This document shows, in pieces, positions 36,991 through 45,539 of a stretch of DNA of 64,000 nucleotides; the stretch's first letter is position 1; each line of letters starts with the position of its first letter. The DNA lies in the NCBI GenBank assembly GCA_036555325.1, contig DATBLQ010000085.1:55548-119547 (forward strand), given 5' to 3'. The position numbers were made by a program, and so were the translations under genes. Below the pieces are notes generated by a model that saw only the letters and a program-made list of their open reading frames with translations, made no database searches and was not told where the DNA came from. The DNA comes from DATBLQ01 sp036555325. Its GTDB lineage: Bacteria > Pseudomonadota > Alphaproteobacteria > Rhizobiales > Aestuariivirgaceae.

Positions 36991-37973
36991 GCGCGACATT
37001 TCAGGCAATACTCATCAGCAAGTCGGATCAGGGTCAGTCGGTTGAGTTCAGGGAGCTGAGCGAAGCCGATTTGATGGACGGCGATGTCCTTGTCGACATC
37101 GATCACTCGACGGTCAATTTCAAGGATGGGCTGGCGCTCACCGGAAAGGCTCCGATCATCCGCAACTACCCCCTTATCCCAGGTGTCGACTTCGCCGGCA
37201 CGGTAAAGTCTTCCGCTCACGGCGATTTCAAGCCTGGCGACAAGGTCGTGTTGAACGGCTGGGGCGCCGGCGAAAGCCATCACGGCGGTTTCGCCGGCCG
37301 GGCGCGTGTCCCCGCGCTATGGCTCGTTCATTTGCCTGACACATTTTCCACTGCCGATGCCATGGCGATCGGAACTGCCGGATACACCGCCATGCTCGCT
37401 GTCATGGCGTTGGAAGAGCAGGGGGTGAGACCTTCAGATGGCGAAATAATAGTCACCGGCGCATCCGGCGGCTTAGGTTCGATCGCCATCTCCCTTTTGT
37501 CCAAACTGGGATTCACCGTCGTTGCATCGACCGGTCGGCCCGCGGAAGCGTCATATTTGAGGTCCTTGGGTGCCGCCAGCGTCGTCGACAGGGGTGAATT
37601 TTCCACGCCCGTAAAACCCCTCGGCAAAATGCGCTGGGCCGGAGCAGTCGACAGCGTCGGGTCGATCACTCTCGCCAATATCCTCTCCCAGACCAGATAC
37701 GGTGGCACCGTCACCGCCTGCGGGTTGGTGCAGGGCGCTGATTTGCCGGCAACCGTCATGCCATTCATCCTCCGCGGCGTGAAGCTAATCGGTATCGACT
37801 CCGTGCACTGTCCGAGAGAAAGGCGGATTGAGGCGTGGAAAAGACTCGCGCGCGATCTGGAGCGGACCAAGCTGGCCGCCATGACCACGCATGTGAAACT
37901 TCAAGATGTTCCCCGTATTGCCTCCGAAATCGTGGGCGGACTCATTCGTGGCCGAGTCGTCGTCGATCTGTGA
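36987..37973 (+). CDS. Acrylyl-CoA reductase-like MDR oxidoreductase (AcuI/YhdH family)
   Basis: Zinc-free medium-chain dehydrogenase/reductase, 328 aa. The N-terminal substrate domain shows TVNFKDGLALTGKAPI and YPLIPGVDFAGTV. The NADPH-binding motif is VTGASGGLGSIAISLLSKLG, and the AcuI-type SVHCPRERRIEAW follows. Family members reduce acrylyl-CoA to propionyl-CoA. The start overlaps the dihydroorotase stop (ATGA), an unexpected coupling because the two pathways have no known link. Confidence 0.88.
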   Translation: MSATFQAILISKSDQGQSVEFRELSEADLMDGDVLVDIDHSTVNFKDGLALTGKAPIIRNYPLIPGVDFAGTVKSSAHGDFKPGDKVVLNGWGAGESHHGGFAGRARVPALWLVHLPDTFSTADAMAIGTAGYTAMLAVMALEEQGVRPSDGEIIVTGASGGLGSIAISLLSKLGFTVVASTGRPAEASYLRSLGAASVVDRGEFSTPVKPLGKMRWAGAVDSVGSITLANILSQTRYGGTVTACGLVQGADLPATVMPFILRGVKLIGIDSVHCPRERRIEAWKRLARDLERTKLAAMTTHVKLQDVPRIASEIVGGLIRGRVVVDL

Positions 37974-38001
37974 CAGAAAGTGCGCGATGGCGCGCGCGGG
38001 T

Positions 38002-38262
38002 CTATTGCTTGGTCCGGATAACCGTAAACTCACCCGACCGGATTCGCTCGGGCAGGCGCTCCGTCATGGTTGCCACCGGCTCTTCCCCGTAGGTGGCGAT
38101 CATGTCCGACAGCGCGGCAAAAATTGCCGCCGTGGCAACGCAGTCGGAATCGATTCCGTTGAACAGTGCCTCTTCCCATGCATCGAGAATATAGCGCAGG
38201 GCGGCATGCTTTGGCTCCTCGACGGCATTGAGCTGCCGTGTAGTCTCTTGCGAATTTTCCAT
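38002..38262 (-). CDS. Conserved hypothetical protein
   Basis: 86 aa from the preferred start at 38262 (MENSQETTRQLNAVEEPKHA); an upstream ATG at 38340 would extend it to 112 aa. The protein is soluble, mostly helical and acidic, with the readable core ALRYILDAWEEALFNGID and EEPVATMTERLPERIRSGEF. No family with a known function is recognised. It is transcribed towards the reductase gene, 28 bases away. Confidence 0.65.
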   Translation of the reverse strand: MENSQETTRQLNAVEEPKHAALRYILDAWEEALFNGIDSDCVATAAIFAALSDMIATYGEEPVATMTERLPERIRSGEFTVIRTKQ

Positions 38263-38377
38263 GTTGTTCTTTGTGTCGAGCGTCCCAGGATTCGCAGAGA
38301 GCCAGTCCCACCCAGCTCGCTGTAGAAGAGACCTTACCATGCAGGAATCTGCCGCGAGGCGGTAACGCCAAACAGGG

Positions 38378-38785
38378 TTAACGATGAAGCGCTCCGGCCA
38401 ATATCTCTAAAAGGCCTGGCGTAAGATCGAGTCGTCTGAAATCTTCTTCGCGAAACCAACCTGCCGCCTTGGCGTCGCCGGAGGCAATGGCTGTTCCTGC
38501 CTCCCAATCCGCCAGGAAAACGGCGATTACATAGTGTTGCTCGCCTTTGATGATCTCAACCCAGTCGCAAATTCGGTCCAGTCGCGCCCGTAAACCTGTT
38601 TCCTCCCTAAGCTCCCTTAACGCAGCGTCTCTGAGCGCTTCGCCGAACTCCACGTGCCCTCCCGGCAGACTCCACCGGTTTTCGAACGGCGGTTTTCCCC
38701 GCTGTGTCAACAGGACGCAGCCGTCTTTTCTGACACAGACGCTAACCCCCAGAACCGGCTGGTCGAAGCTTCTCTGATCAATCAT
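38378..38785 (-). CDS. Nudix hydrolase
   Basis: 135 aa. The Nudix box is complete: G-x5-E-x7-R-E-x2-E-E-x-G in GGHVEFGEALRDAALRELRE followed by ETGL. The substrate cannot be read from the sequence; MutT-like cleaning of nucleoside diphosphate compounds is the usual guess. Its ATG overlaps the GNAT gene end by eight bases, so the two are coupled. Confidence 0.92.
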   Translation of the reverse strand: MIDQRSFDQPVLGVSVCVRKDGCVLLTQRGKPPFENRWSLPGGHVEFGEALRDAALRELREETGLRARLDRICDWVEIIKGEQHYVIAVFLADWEAGTAIASGDAKAAGWFREEDFRRLDLTPGLLEILAGALHR

Positions 38786-39206
38786 CGAGGATCCGTTGCC
38801 CCATGGACATGACCTCGTTCACACTATAGCCCAGCCGCTCATAGAAACCTTGAACGTCGGCATTCTCCTGCCGAATGAGAAGGTTGACCTTCCACACGCC
38901 ACGATCCTTGAGCCACTGTTCCCCGGCCCGGATCAGCGAAGCGCCGATACCGTTTCGCCGATGCCTTGGATCCACCGCCACATAGTAGAAGCTTCCGCGG
39001 TGACCATCGTGGCCGACCATGATCGACGCCACGACGGTCCCGTCGATGACCCCGACCAATATGTCGGAATTGGGTTTGCCGCGAGCAAAGGCGATGTCCT
39101 TCTCAGGCATATTCTGCGGCCGCGTGAGCCCGCACTCACGCCATAGCGCAACAACTGCTGAAACGTCGGCGTCCGTCAGTGGCCGAAACTTGAGGTCACT
39201 GCTCAT
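38778..39206 (-). CDS. GNAT family acetyltransferase
   Basis: 142 aa N-acetyltransferase fold. The acetyl-CoA binding segment is VAVDPRHRRNGIGASLIRAG (Q/R-x-x-G-x-G/A type) and the late strand is FYERLGYSVNEVMSMGQRI. It resembles YpeA-like proteins; the acceptor is unknown. It overlaps the FAD-linked oxidase gene by 11 bases upstream and the Nudix gene by eight downstream. Confidence 0.9.
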   Translation of the reverse strand: MSSDLKFRPLTDADVSAVVALWRECGLTRPQNMPEKDIAFARGKPNSDILVGVIDGTVVASIMVGHDGHRGSFYYVAVDPRHRRNGIGASLIRAGEQWLKDRGVWKVNLLIRQENADVQGFYERLGYSVNEVMSMGQRILDD

Positions 39207-40632
39207 CGGGCAAAAGCTTTCCCGGATTGAGAATGTTGTAGGGGTCGAACGCGCGCTTGATTTCCTTCATCAATGCGAGTTCCACCGGAGACTTGATCAA
39301 CGGCATGAGATCGCGCTTGAGACGGCCAATTCCATGTTCGGCGCTGATCGAACCGCCAAGCCCGAGCACGATTTCGAATACCGCTGCGCTCACTTCATCC
39401 CAGCGCTCGAGAAATGCATGCTTGTCGGCGCCCTCCGGCTGACTGATGTTGAAGTGGATATTTCCGTCTCCGACATGTCCGAAAGCAACGGGCCTTGCTC
39501 CGGGAATCAGGCGTTGCACGGCTGCCGACGCCTCGTCCAGAAATTTCTGCAGAGCCGGCAGCGGTAACGAAACATCATGCTTGATCGAGCCGCCCTCTGC
39601 CTTTTGCACCAACGGCAGCATTTCACGCATCTCCCACAGCTCTCGCGCCTGCGCTTCCGAACTGGCGACCACCGCATCGCGAATAAGCTGATCCTCCAGA
39701 GCTTCGCCGAGCAGATTCACCAGCGTCGGACGCAATGTGCCGGGCTCTCCAAAGCCTGAAATTTCGATAAGCAGGTACCAGTCCGACCGTTCTGCCAGAG
39801 GATTTCTCAAGCTCGTATGCTTCAAGATGAAATCAATTCCGGTGCGCGGCAGAAGCTCCAGCGCCGTCACCCGTCCGCCGCCCGCAGCTTCCGCCCTGTG
39901 CAGGATTTCTAGCGCCGACTCGACTCTGTCGACCGCGACGAGCGCCGTTGCCAGGTCGGTCGGACGTGGAAGCAAGCTCAAGACCGCAGCGGTGATGACG
40001 CCCAGCGTCCCCTCCGAGCCGACAAATACATCCTTGAGGTCATACCCGGTGTTGTCTTTCCTCAAACCCCGCAGGCCATTCCAGAGCCGCCCGTCGGCCA
40101 GCACGACCTCAAGACCGAGTGTCAGGGCCCTCGCAGTTCCATAGGCGAGCACTCCTACCCCTCCGGCATTCGTCGCGAGGTTCCCTCCGATCGTGCAACT
40201 CCCCTCCGATCCCAGGCTCAAGGGAAACAGCCTGTTGACCCCGATTGCAGCATCCTGAACCGCTTTGAGCGTGGCACCCGCATCGACGGTAATCGTGTTT
40301 TCGATGGCATCGATTTGGCGAATTCGGTTGAGGCGCAATAACGACAGCACGACCTCATTGCCGGATTCGAACGGAATCTGCCCGCCGACAAGGCCCGTGT
40401 TTCCTCCCTGCGTAACGACATGCGTTCGCGTCTCGTGAGCGATTTCGAGGATCTTACTCACCTCGGCAACGCTCTTCGGTCTCAGCACAACTGCGGCCTT
40501 CCCCACCCAGCGTTCGCGGGGCTCATTGAGGTAGGGTTGCATCTCTGAGGGATTGGTGATCGCGTTCTCAGAGCCGACAACGGCAGCGAGCCGCCCAAGT
40601 GTTTCCGGATCGACGGGAGCGGGCGGCCTCAT
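39196..40632 (-). CDS. FAD-linked oxidase, D-2-hydroxyacid dehydrogenase-like
   Basis: 478 aa. The PCMH-type FAD domain has VTQGGNTGLVGGQIPFESGN, the pyrophosphate loop LGSEGSCTIGGNLATNAGG and FVGSEGTLGVITAAVL. The C-terminal domain has the metal-binding FGHVGDGNIHFNIS and the active-site SISAEHGIGRLK. This matches D-2-hydroxyglutarate or glycolate/D-lactate dehydrogenases. It starts within the tsaC stop (ATGA overlap), so tsaC, this gene, GNAT and Nudix form a run of overlapping genes. Confidence 0.9.
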   Translation of the reverse strand: MRPPAPVDPETLGRLAAVVGSENAITNPSEMQPYLNEPRERWVGKAAVVLRPKSVAEVSKILEIAHETRTHVVTQGGNTGLVGGQIPFESGNEVVLSLLRLNRIRQIDAIENTITVDAGATLKAVQDAAIGVNRLFPLSLGSEGSCTIGGNLATNAGGVGVLAYGTARALTLGLEVVLADGRLWNGLRGLRKDNTGYDLKDVFVGSEGTLGVITAAVLSLLPRPTDLATALVAVDRVESALEILHRAEAAGGGRVTALELLPRTGIDFILKHTSLRNPLAERSDWYLLIEISGFGEPGTLRPTLVNLLGEALEDQLIRDAVVASSEAQARELWEMREMLPLVQKAEGGSIKHDVSLPLPALQKFLDEASAAVQRLIPGARPVAFGHVGDGNIHFNISQPEGADKHAFLERWDEVSAAVFEIVLGLGGSISAEHGIGRLKRDLMPLIKSPVELALMKEIKRAFDPYNILNPGKLLPDEQ

Positions 40633-41579
40633 CTGTGAAACGGCGCTGCCGCGCGCTTGAGCCGGTCGTTGATCGCCTCGCCCAGTCCCTCCTGCGGAAT
40701 CGGCATGACCGCAATCGTTTGAACGCCAGCGCGATCAAGCTCATGCATCATGCGGAAGAGATTGGCCGCCGCTTCCTCCAGATCGCCTCGCTCGGAGAGA
40801 TTGCAAACCGGTCCCGGGTGTGATGGCACCTCGGGGCCGAAAGCCAAAAGTCCCACATCGAACCTGGGCCAGATCACGTCCAGAATGACTTTCGCCCGCG
40901 GTGCATAGTGCTGCTCAAGCTGTCCCGGTGCGTCCGGACGTCCGGCTGGCATCGACTCGAGCAGCAGTTCTTTTCCCAGCACATCTTCGATCGTTGCTCT
41001 TTTGATACCGCCGGGGCGCAGCAACACCGGCTCACCGCCCATGCATTTGACAATCGTGGATTCGATCCCGATGGCGCAGGGCCCTCCGTCGAGCACGAGC
41101 GCCACGCGATCCCTGAGCCCCTCCCGCACATGGCTCGCCAGCGTTGGACTGATGCCCCCCGAGGGATTGGCGCTGGGGGCCACCACCGGAAGGCCCGCCT
41201 GCGTGATAAGGTCCTGCGCGACGGGATGCGAAGGCACCCTCAGCGCGATCGAATTCAACCCTGCCGAAGCGAGTATCGAAACCCGGCAATCCTCCGCTCT
41301 CGGCACGACGAGGGTGAGCGGCCCCGGCCAGAAGGCATGCGCTAACCGCAGTGCATCCTCATTGAACGAGCCGTGTTTCATGGCCGACGGCACATTCGCC
41401 ACGTGACTGATCAGCGGATTGAACTTGGGCCTCCCCTTGGCAGCAAAGATCGACGCCACGGCCTGATCGTTGGTTGCATCCCCGCCCAGCCCGTAGACGG
41501 TTTCGGTCGGAAAGGCCACGAGCTTTCCTTGCCGCAGCAGATGCGATGCCCGTCTTATATCCTCTCGACTGATGCGCAT
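40629..41579 (-). CDS. tsaC: L-threonylcarbamoyladenylate synthase
   Basis: Enzyme making threonylcarbamoyl-AMP for the t6A modification of ANN-decoding tRNAs, 316 aa. The YrdC fold is shown by LVAFPTETVYGLGGDATND, FAAKGRPKFNPLISHV and APSANPSGGISPT. The extra C-terminal domain (to about residue 316) makes it the longer Sua5 form. The start at 41579 is preferred over 41651, which would overlap the divergent SDR gene. It is the first gene of the overlapping run on this strand. Confidence 0.94.
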   Translation of the reverse strand: MRISREDIRRASHLLRQGKLVAFPTETVYGLGGDATNDQAVASIFAAKGRPKFNPLISHVANVPSAMKHGSFNEDALRLAHAFWPGPLTLVVPRAEDCRVSILASAGLNSIALRVPSHPVAQDLITQAGLPVVAPSANPSGGISPTLASHVREGLRDRVALVLDGGPCAIGIESTIVKCMGGEPVLLRPGGIKRATIEDVLGKELLLESMPAGRPDAPGQLEQHYAPRAKVILDVIWPRFDVGLLAFGPEVPSHPGPVCNLSERGDLEEAAANLFRMMHELDRAGVQTIAVMPIPQEGLGEAINDRLKRAAAPFHR

Positions 41580-41641
41580 GGCCCTTGCTTTTATTCGATT
41601 GCCTGTGGTTCTAACAGGCGGCAGGTATCGACGGTCGTAGC

Positions 41642-42505
41642 ATGGGCACACTCAAAGGCAAGAAGCTCCTGATCACCGGCGCCAGTCGCGGCATCGGCCT
41701 CGCCATCGCTTTGCGCGCTGCTGCAGACGGCGCAGCCATCGCCATTCTTGCGAAGACGGATGCTCCCCATCCGAAACTGCCGGGTACGATCCACGAAGCC
41801 GCGGCCGCCGTGGAAAGGGCCGGGGGCAGGGCGCTCGCGCTCAAGGTCGATGTCAGGCACGAGGATGATGTTCGCGCTGCCGTTGAGCGAACGGTGGCGA
41901 TCTTCGGCGGAATCGACGCCTGCGTCAACAATGCCGCCGCCATCAATCTCGCCGGCACCCTTTCGACCGATATGAAGCGCTACGACCTCATGCACTCGAT
42001 AAATGCGCGCGGCGCGTTCATGGTTTCGAAATATTGCTTGCCCCATTTGCTTCAGGCTTCCGGTCCCGCCCATATTTTGATGATTTCCCCGCCGCTCAAT
42101 CTCGATCCTGTTTGGTTCGCAGCGCATCCCGCCTATACCGTCTCCAAATATAACATGAGCCTTTATGCCATGGCCTTGGCCCACGAGTTTCGCGGCCGTA
42201 TCGGCGTCAATTCGCTTTGGCCCAGGACCACGATTGCCACTGCCGCCATCGCCAATCTTCTCGGCGGCGAGGCCATGATGCGCCGGTCGCGCAAGCCGGA
42301 GATCATGGGCGATGCGGCCCATGCCATCCTGACCCGCGGCATTACATTCACCGGAAATTTTTGTATTGATGATGCAATTCTTGCAGAACAGGGTGCGAGC
42401 GATTTGGATCGCTATAGTGTCGAGTCTGCGGCTGATTTGCAGATCGATTTATTTCTCGATGAGAAGAGCTCTCGTCAATGGCTCAAATCGGCCCGGCGGG
42501 GGTAA
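41642..42505 (+). CDS. Short-chain dehydrogenase/reductase (HSDL2-like)
   Basis: 287 aa SDR. The cofactor motif is ITGASRGIGLAIALRAAADG, NNAAAI follows, the catalytic serine is in ILMISPP and the catalytic Tyr-Lys is in AYTVSKYNMSLYA. The pattern with KTDAPHPKLPGTIHEAA after the first strand is typical of HSDL2-like enzymes of unknown substrate. It is divergent from tsaC and ends ten bases before the deacetylase-like gene. Confidence 0.88.
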   Translation: MGTLKGKKLLITGASRGIGLAIALRAAADGAAIAILAKTDAPHPKLPGTIHEAAAAVERAGGRALALKVDVRHEDDVRAAVERTVAIFGGIDACVNNAAAINLAGTLSTDMKRYDLMHSINARGAFMVSKYCLPHLLQASGPAHILMISPPLNLDPVWFAAHPAYTVSKYNMSLYAMALAHEFRGRIGVNSLWPRTTIATAAIANLLGGEAMMRRSRKPEIMGDAAHAILTRGITFTGNFCIDDAILAEQGASDLDRYSVESAADLQIDLFLDEKSSRQWLKSARRG

Positions 42506-42514
42506 TCAAGAGAT

Positions 42515-43498
42515 GTGGACCCGCCCGTGAGCACGCTGCTTTTGACCCACCCCGTCTGCGTCGAGCATGAACCGCCGCACGGCCATCCGGAACGGCCTGA
42601 CCGGCTGCGCATCATCGAGCGCATCCTCTCAACGCCGCATTTCGACGAACTTGTGCGGGAAGAGCCTCCTGCTGCTGCTCCAGAGCACATTCTGCGCGCC
42701 CATGCCGATGAGTATTATCACCTGATCGAGCAGGCATCCCCCGACGAGGGGTTGGAACAGCTCGATCCCGACACCTGGATGTCGCCGAAAAGTTTCGAAG
42801 CTGCCTTGCGTGCCGCTGGTGCCGCCGTGCGCTCTGTCGATGCCGTGATGCGACGCGAAGTCGAGAACGCCTTCTGTGCCATAAGGCCGCCAGGCCACCA
42901 TGCCGAAACGCGCCGTGCGATGGGGTTCTGTCTCTTCAACAACGCCGCCATTGCCGCCCACCACGCCCGCGCCGTCTATGATGCCGAGCGCGTGGCCGTG
43001 GTCGATTTCGATGTGCATCATGGCAATGGAACTCAGGAAATATTCTGGTCCGAACCTCATATGTTCTACGGTTCAACCCACCAGATGCCGCTTTATCCCG
43101 GCACCGGAGCAAGAACCGAAACCGGGCAGGGCAACATTTTCAACGCTCCCCTGCGCGCCGGCGACGGTACCGTTCAATTTCGCGATGCCATGAAGACTCG
43201 CATTCTTCCGGCCCTTGATGATTTCGCCCCGGACATCGTCATAATCTCTGCCGGTTTTGATGCCCATCGCAACGACCCTCTCGGAAGCCTGGAGCTGACT
43301 GAAGAGGATTTCGTTTGGGCCACGTTATACCTTATGGATGCCGCCCATCGCCATGCCGATGGCCGCGTTGTGTCGATGCTCGAAGGCGGCTATGACTTGA
43401 AGGCGCTGGCCTCCTCCGTGGCCGTCCATGTTCAGGCGCTCATGCGCGGGTCCGGCCAGGGAGCCGTGCCGGCATTGGAGGATGATGTTGATGATTGA
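42515..43498 (+). CDS. Histone deacetylase family protein
   Basis: Zinc-dependent deacetylase of the HDAC/acetoin-utilisation/polyamine-amidohydrolase superfamily, 327 aa. Motifs: HPERPDRL, the His-His pair in RPPGHHAETRRAMGFCLFNN, zinc ligands in VDFDVHHGNGTQEIFW, and SAGFDAHRNDPLG. Bacteria lack histones, so acetylated proteins or small acetylated amines are the likely substrates. The start is GTG 42515; GTG 42527 is possible. Its end overlaps xseB by eight bases. Confidence 0.93.
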   Translation: MDPPVSTLLLTHPVCVEHEPPHGHPERPDRLRIIERILSTPHFDELVREEPPAAAPEHILRAHADEYYHLIEQASPDEGLEQLDPDTWMSPKSFEAALRAAGAAVRSVDAVMRREVENAFCAIRPPGHHAETRRAMGFCLFNNAAIAAHHARAVYDAERVAVVDFDVHHGNGTQEIFWSEPHMFYGSTHQMPLYPGTGARTETGQGNIFNAPLRAGDGTVQFRDAMKTRILPALDDFAPDIVIISAGFDAHRNDPLGSLELTEEDFVWATLYLMDAAHRHADGRVVSMLEGGYDLKALASSVAVHVQALMRGSGQGAVPALEDDVDD

Positions 43499-43742
43499 AG
43501 CAACCCACGCGGATATCGCGAAGATGAGCTTCGAGACTGCCTTGGCCGAGCTTGAGGGAATTGTTGAAAAGCTCGAGGCAGGCAAAATTGGACTCGAAGA
43601 ATCGATCGCTATTTACGAGCGGGGAGAGCGCCTCAAGGCTCACTGCGAAAGGATGCTGAAAGACGCTGAAGCGCGCATCGAGAAAATCACCTTGCGCGGC
43701 GATGGAACGCCGCAAGGCACCGAACCGCTGAAAGTCGAATAG
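43491..43742 (+). CDS. xseB: Exodeoxyribonuclease VII small subunit
   Basis: 83 aa helical hairpin protein of the single-strand exonuclease VII complex. The family pattern is clear: MSFETALAELEGIVEKLEAG, LEESIAIYERGERLKAHCE and MLKDAEARIEKITL. The start is ATG 43491, nine bases after ggagg; ATGs at 43482 and 43485 are closer to it and less likely. The large subunit gene xseA is not in the window. Confidence 0.94.
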   Translation: MIEATHADIAKMSFETALAELEGIVEKLEAGKIGLEESIAIYERGERLKAHCERMLKDAEARIEKITLRGDGTPQGTEPLKVE

Positions 43743-43743
43743 C

Positions 43744-44490
43744 ATGGTCAGCGGCCGCTTGCGTCTCGATCAATTTCTGGTGACGCGCGGGTTCTTTGCC
43801 AGCCGTTCCAGGGCGCAAGACGCCATCGCTCGCGGCGCCGTCGAGGTCGATGGAGCATCAGCGCTGAAGCCATCGCAAACCGTGCACACTGAAGCGAAGA
43901 TTGCGGTTCACGACGAGGCCGCGGGCTATGCCTCGCGCTCCGCATTGAAGCTGAAGCATGCGCTGGATCATTTTCAGCTCGACGCAAATGTTGCCCTGGC
44001 CCTTGATATCGGTGCCTCTGCCGGCGGCTTCACGCAGGTGCTGCTTGAGCGCGGTGCGAGGCAGGTGGTGGCCATCGACGTCGGTCACGGCCAGCTCGCG
44101 CCCGAACTGCGCGCCGACCCGCGCGTGCGATTGCTGGAAGGCCTCAACATCCGTGAGCTTCGGGCATCGCATCTTCAAGCCGAAGTCGATTTCATCGCCT
44201 GCGATGTAAGCTTCATCTCGCTGAAGCTCGCACTCCCACCCGCACTTGCGTTGGCAGCACCCTCAGCAACGCTTGTCGCGCTCATCAAGCCGCAATATGA
44301 AGCAGGGCCCAAGGCCGTGGCCGGTTCGGGAGTTGTTCGCGATCCCGTCATCCATCGCCTGATATGCGATCATATCGAAAGCTGGCTTTCGGCACAGCCC
44401 TCCTGGCGCGTCATCGGGCTGACACCTTCGCCCATCCTTGGCGGCGATGGCAATCGTGAGTTTCTGATTGCCGCGCAAAAGTCGAGATGA
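43744..44490 (+). CDS. tlyA: TlyA family RNA methyltransferase
   Basis: 248 aa. An N-terminal S4 RNA-binding domain (RLRLDQFLVTRGFFASRSRA) is followed by an FtsJ-like methyltransferase domain with the SAM loop ALDIGASAGGFTQVLLERGA. Characterised TlyA proteins 2'-O-methylate cytidines in rRNA; some are called haemolysins for historical reasons. It starts two bases after xseB ends and its stop overlaps the next gene's ATG. Confidence 0.92.
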   Translation: MVSGRLRLDQFLVTRGFFASRSRAQDAIARGAVEVDGASALKPSQTVHTEAKIAVHDEAAGYASRSALKLKHALDHFQLDANVALALDIGASAGGFTQVLLERGARQVVAIDVGHGQLAPELRADPRVRLLEGLNIRELRASHLQAEVDFIACDVSFISLKLALPPALALAAPSATLVALIKPQYEAGPKAVAGSGVVRDPVIHRLICDHIESWLSAQPSWRVIGLTPSPILGGDGNREFLIAAQKSR

Positions 44491-45539
44491 TTTCACCCCT
44501 CGATAGCCTGTCCTACTTGGCACGGCAAAGCGCGCGCGTTGCCTGGTACATGGGCCACTACTTCGCCAGTCAGGATTTTCGTCGCCCTGATCGACCCCAG
44601 AACCAGGCGTCCTCTCCATCCCCACGTTCCTCCGGTCCATCGCTCACGTCAGGTGGCATGCTCTTCGAAATCGCCGAGCTGTTCCGCCTCGATCTGAAGA
44701 ACGTTGCCGCCGGGCATTATCCCCTTCCTCGCGATCACGATGGGAGCCTCGCCGAGGTCTTGCGCTCAAGCCGGGAGTTTTTTGCCGATATTCCGATTGC
44801 CGCCGAACGCAGGAAGGCCGATGCCGGCCGTGAAATCTTCAGCGCCGAGCTCGCGGGGCGTTTTCCGGAGTATTTTCTGCAGAACTTCCACTATCAGACC
44901 GGTGGTTACTTAACGGACGATTCAGCCCGCCTCTATGATACCCAGGTCGAGGTCTTGTTTTCCGGGTCCGCCAACGCCATGCGCCGCCAATGCATCGTTC
45001 CTGTTTCGGAATATCTGCATGGCCGCGACCAGCGCCGACTGCGCCTTCTCGACGTGGCGTGTGGCACCGGCCGTTTTCTCCGTTTTCTGAAGCAGGCGTT
45101 TCCGCGTCTTTCCGTGGCCGGGCTTGACTTGTCACGCGCCTATGTGGCGGAAGCGGAGCGTCATGTTCGCCCCTATGAAGTGTCGCTCACGATCGGCAAT
45201 GCCGAAGCGCTGCCATACCCCGATGCAAGTTTCGACCTGGTCACCAGCATCTACTTGTTTCACGAGGTGCCGGGGAGCGTTCGCCGCACGATTGCGCGCG
45301 AGTTTGGCCGCGTGCTGCGGCCCGGTGGGCGGCTGGTTTTCATGGATTCGCTGCAACTCGGTGATCGCCCGGCGTTCGACGGCTTGCTGAAATCGTTCCC
45401 CCGCAGCTTTCACGAGCCATATTTCGCCGAGTATCTCGCCGACGATCTGGCGGCCGCTTTCGGCGCGGCGGGATTGAACCTTGTGAGCAGCGAGCCCGTC
45501 TTCCTTTCCAAACGCGTCGTTTGCGATAAGAGCGCCTAA
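44487..45539 (+). CDS. SAM-dependent methyltransferase, unknown target
   Basis: 350 aa. The N-terminal ~160 residues do not match a familiar domain. A class I methyltransferase domain follows, with LLDVACGTGRFLRFLKQAFP, VAGLDLSRAYVAEAERH and FDLVTSIYLFHEVPGS. The start overlaps the tlyA stop (ATGA). The gene end overlaps the convergent aroC stop by four bases. The substrate is unknown; ubiquinone-type or small-molecule methylation are possibilities, but nothing decides between them. Confidence 0.85.
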   Translation: MISPLDSLSYLARQSARVAWYMGHYFASQDFRRPDRPQNQASSPSPRSSGPSLTSGGMLFEIAELFRLDLKNVAAGHYPLPRDHDGSLAEVLRSSREFFADIPIAAERRKADAGREIFSAELAGRFPEYFLQNFHYQTGGYLTDDSARLYDTQVEVLFSGSANAMRRQCIVPVSEYLHGRDQRRLRLLDVACGTGRFLRFLKQAFPRLSVAGLDLSRAYVAEAERHVRPYEVSLTIGNAEALPYPDASFDLVTSIYLFHEVPGSVRRTIAREFGRVLRPGGRLVFMDSLQLGDRPAFDGLLKSFPRSFHEPYFAEYLADDLAAAFGAAGLNLVSSEPVFLSKRVVCDKSA

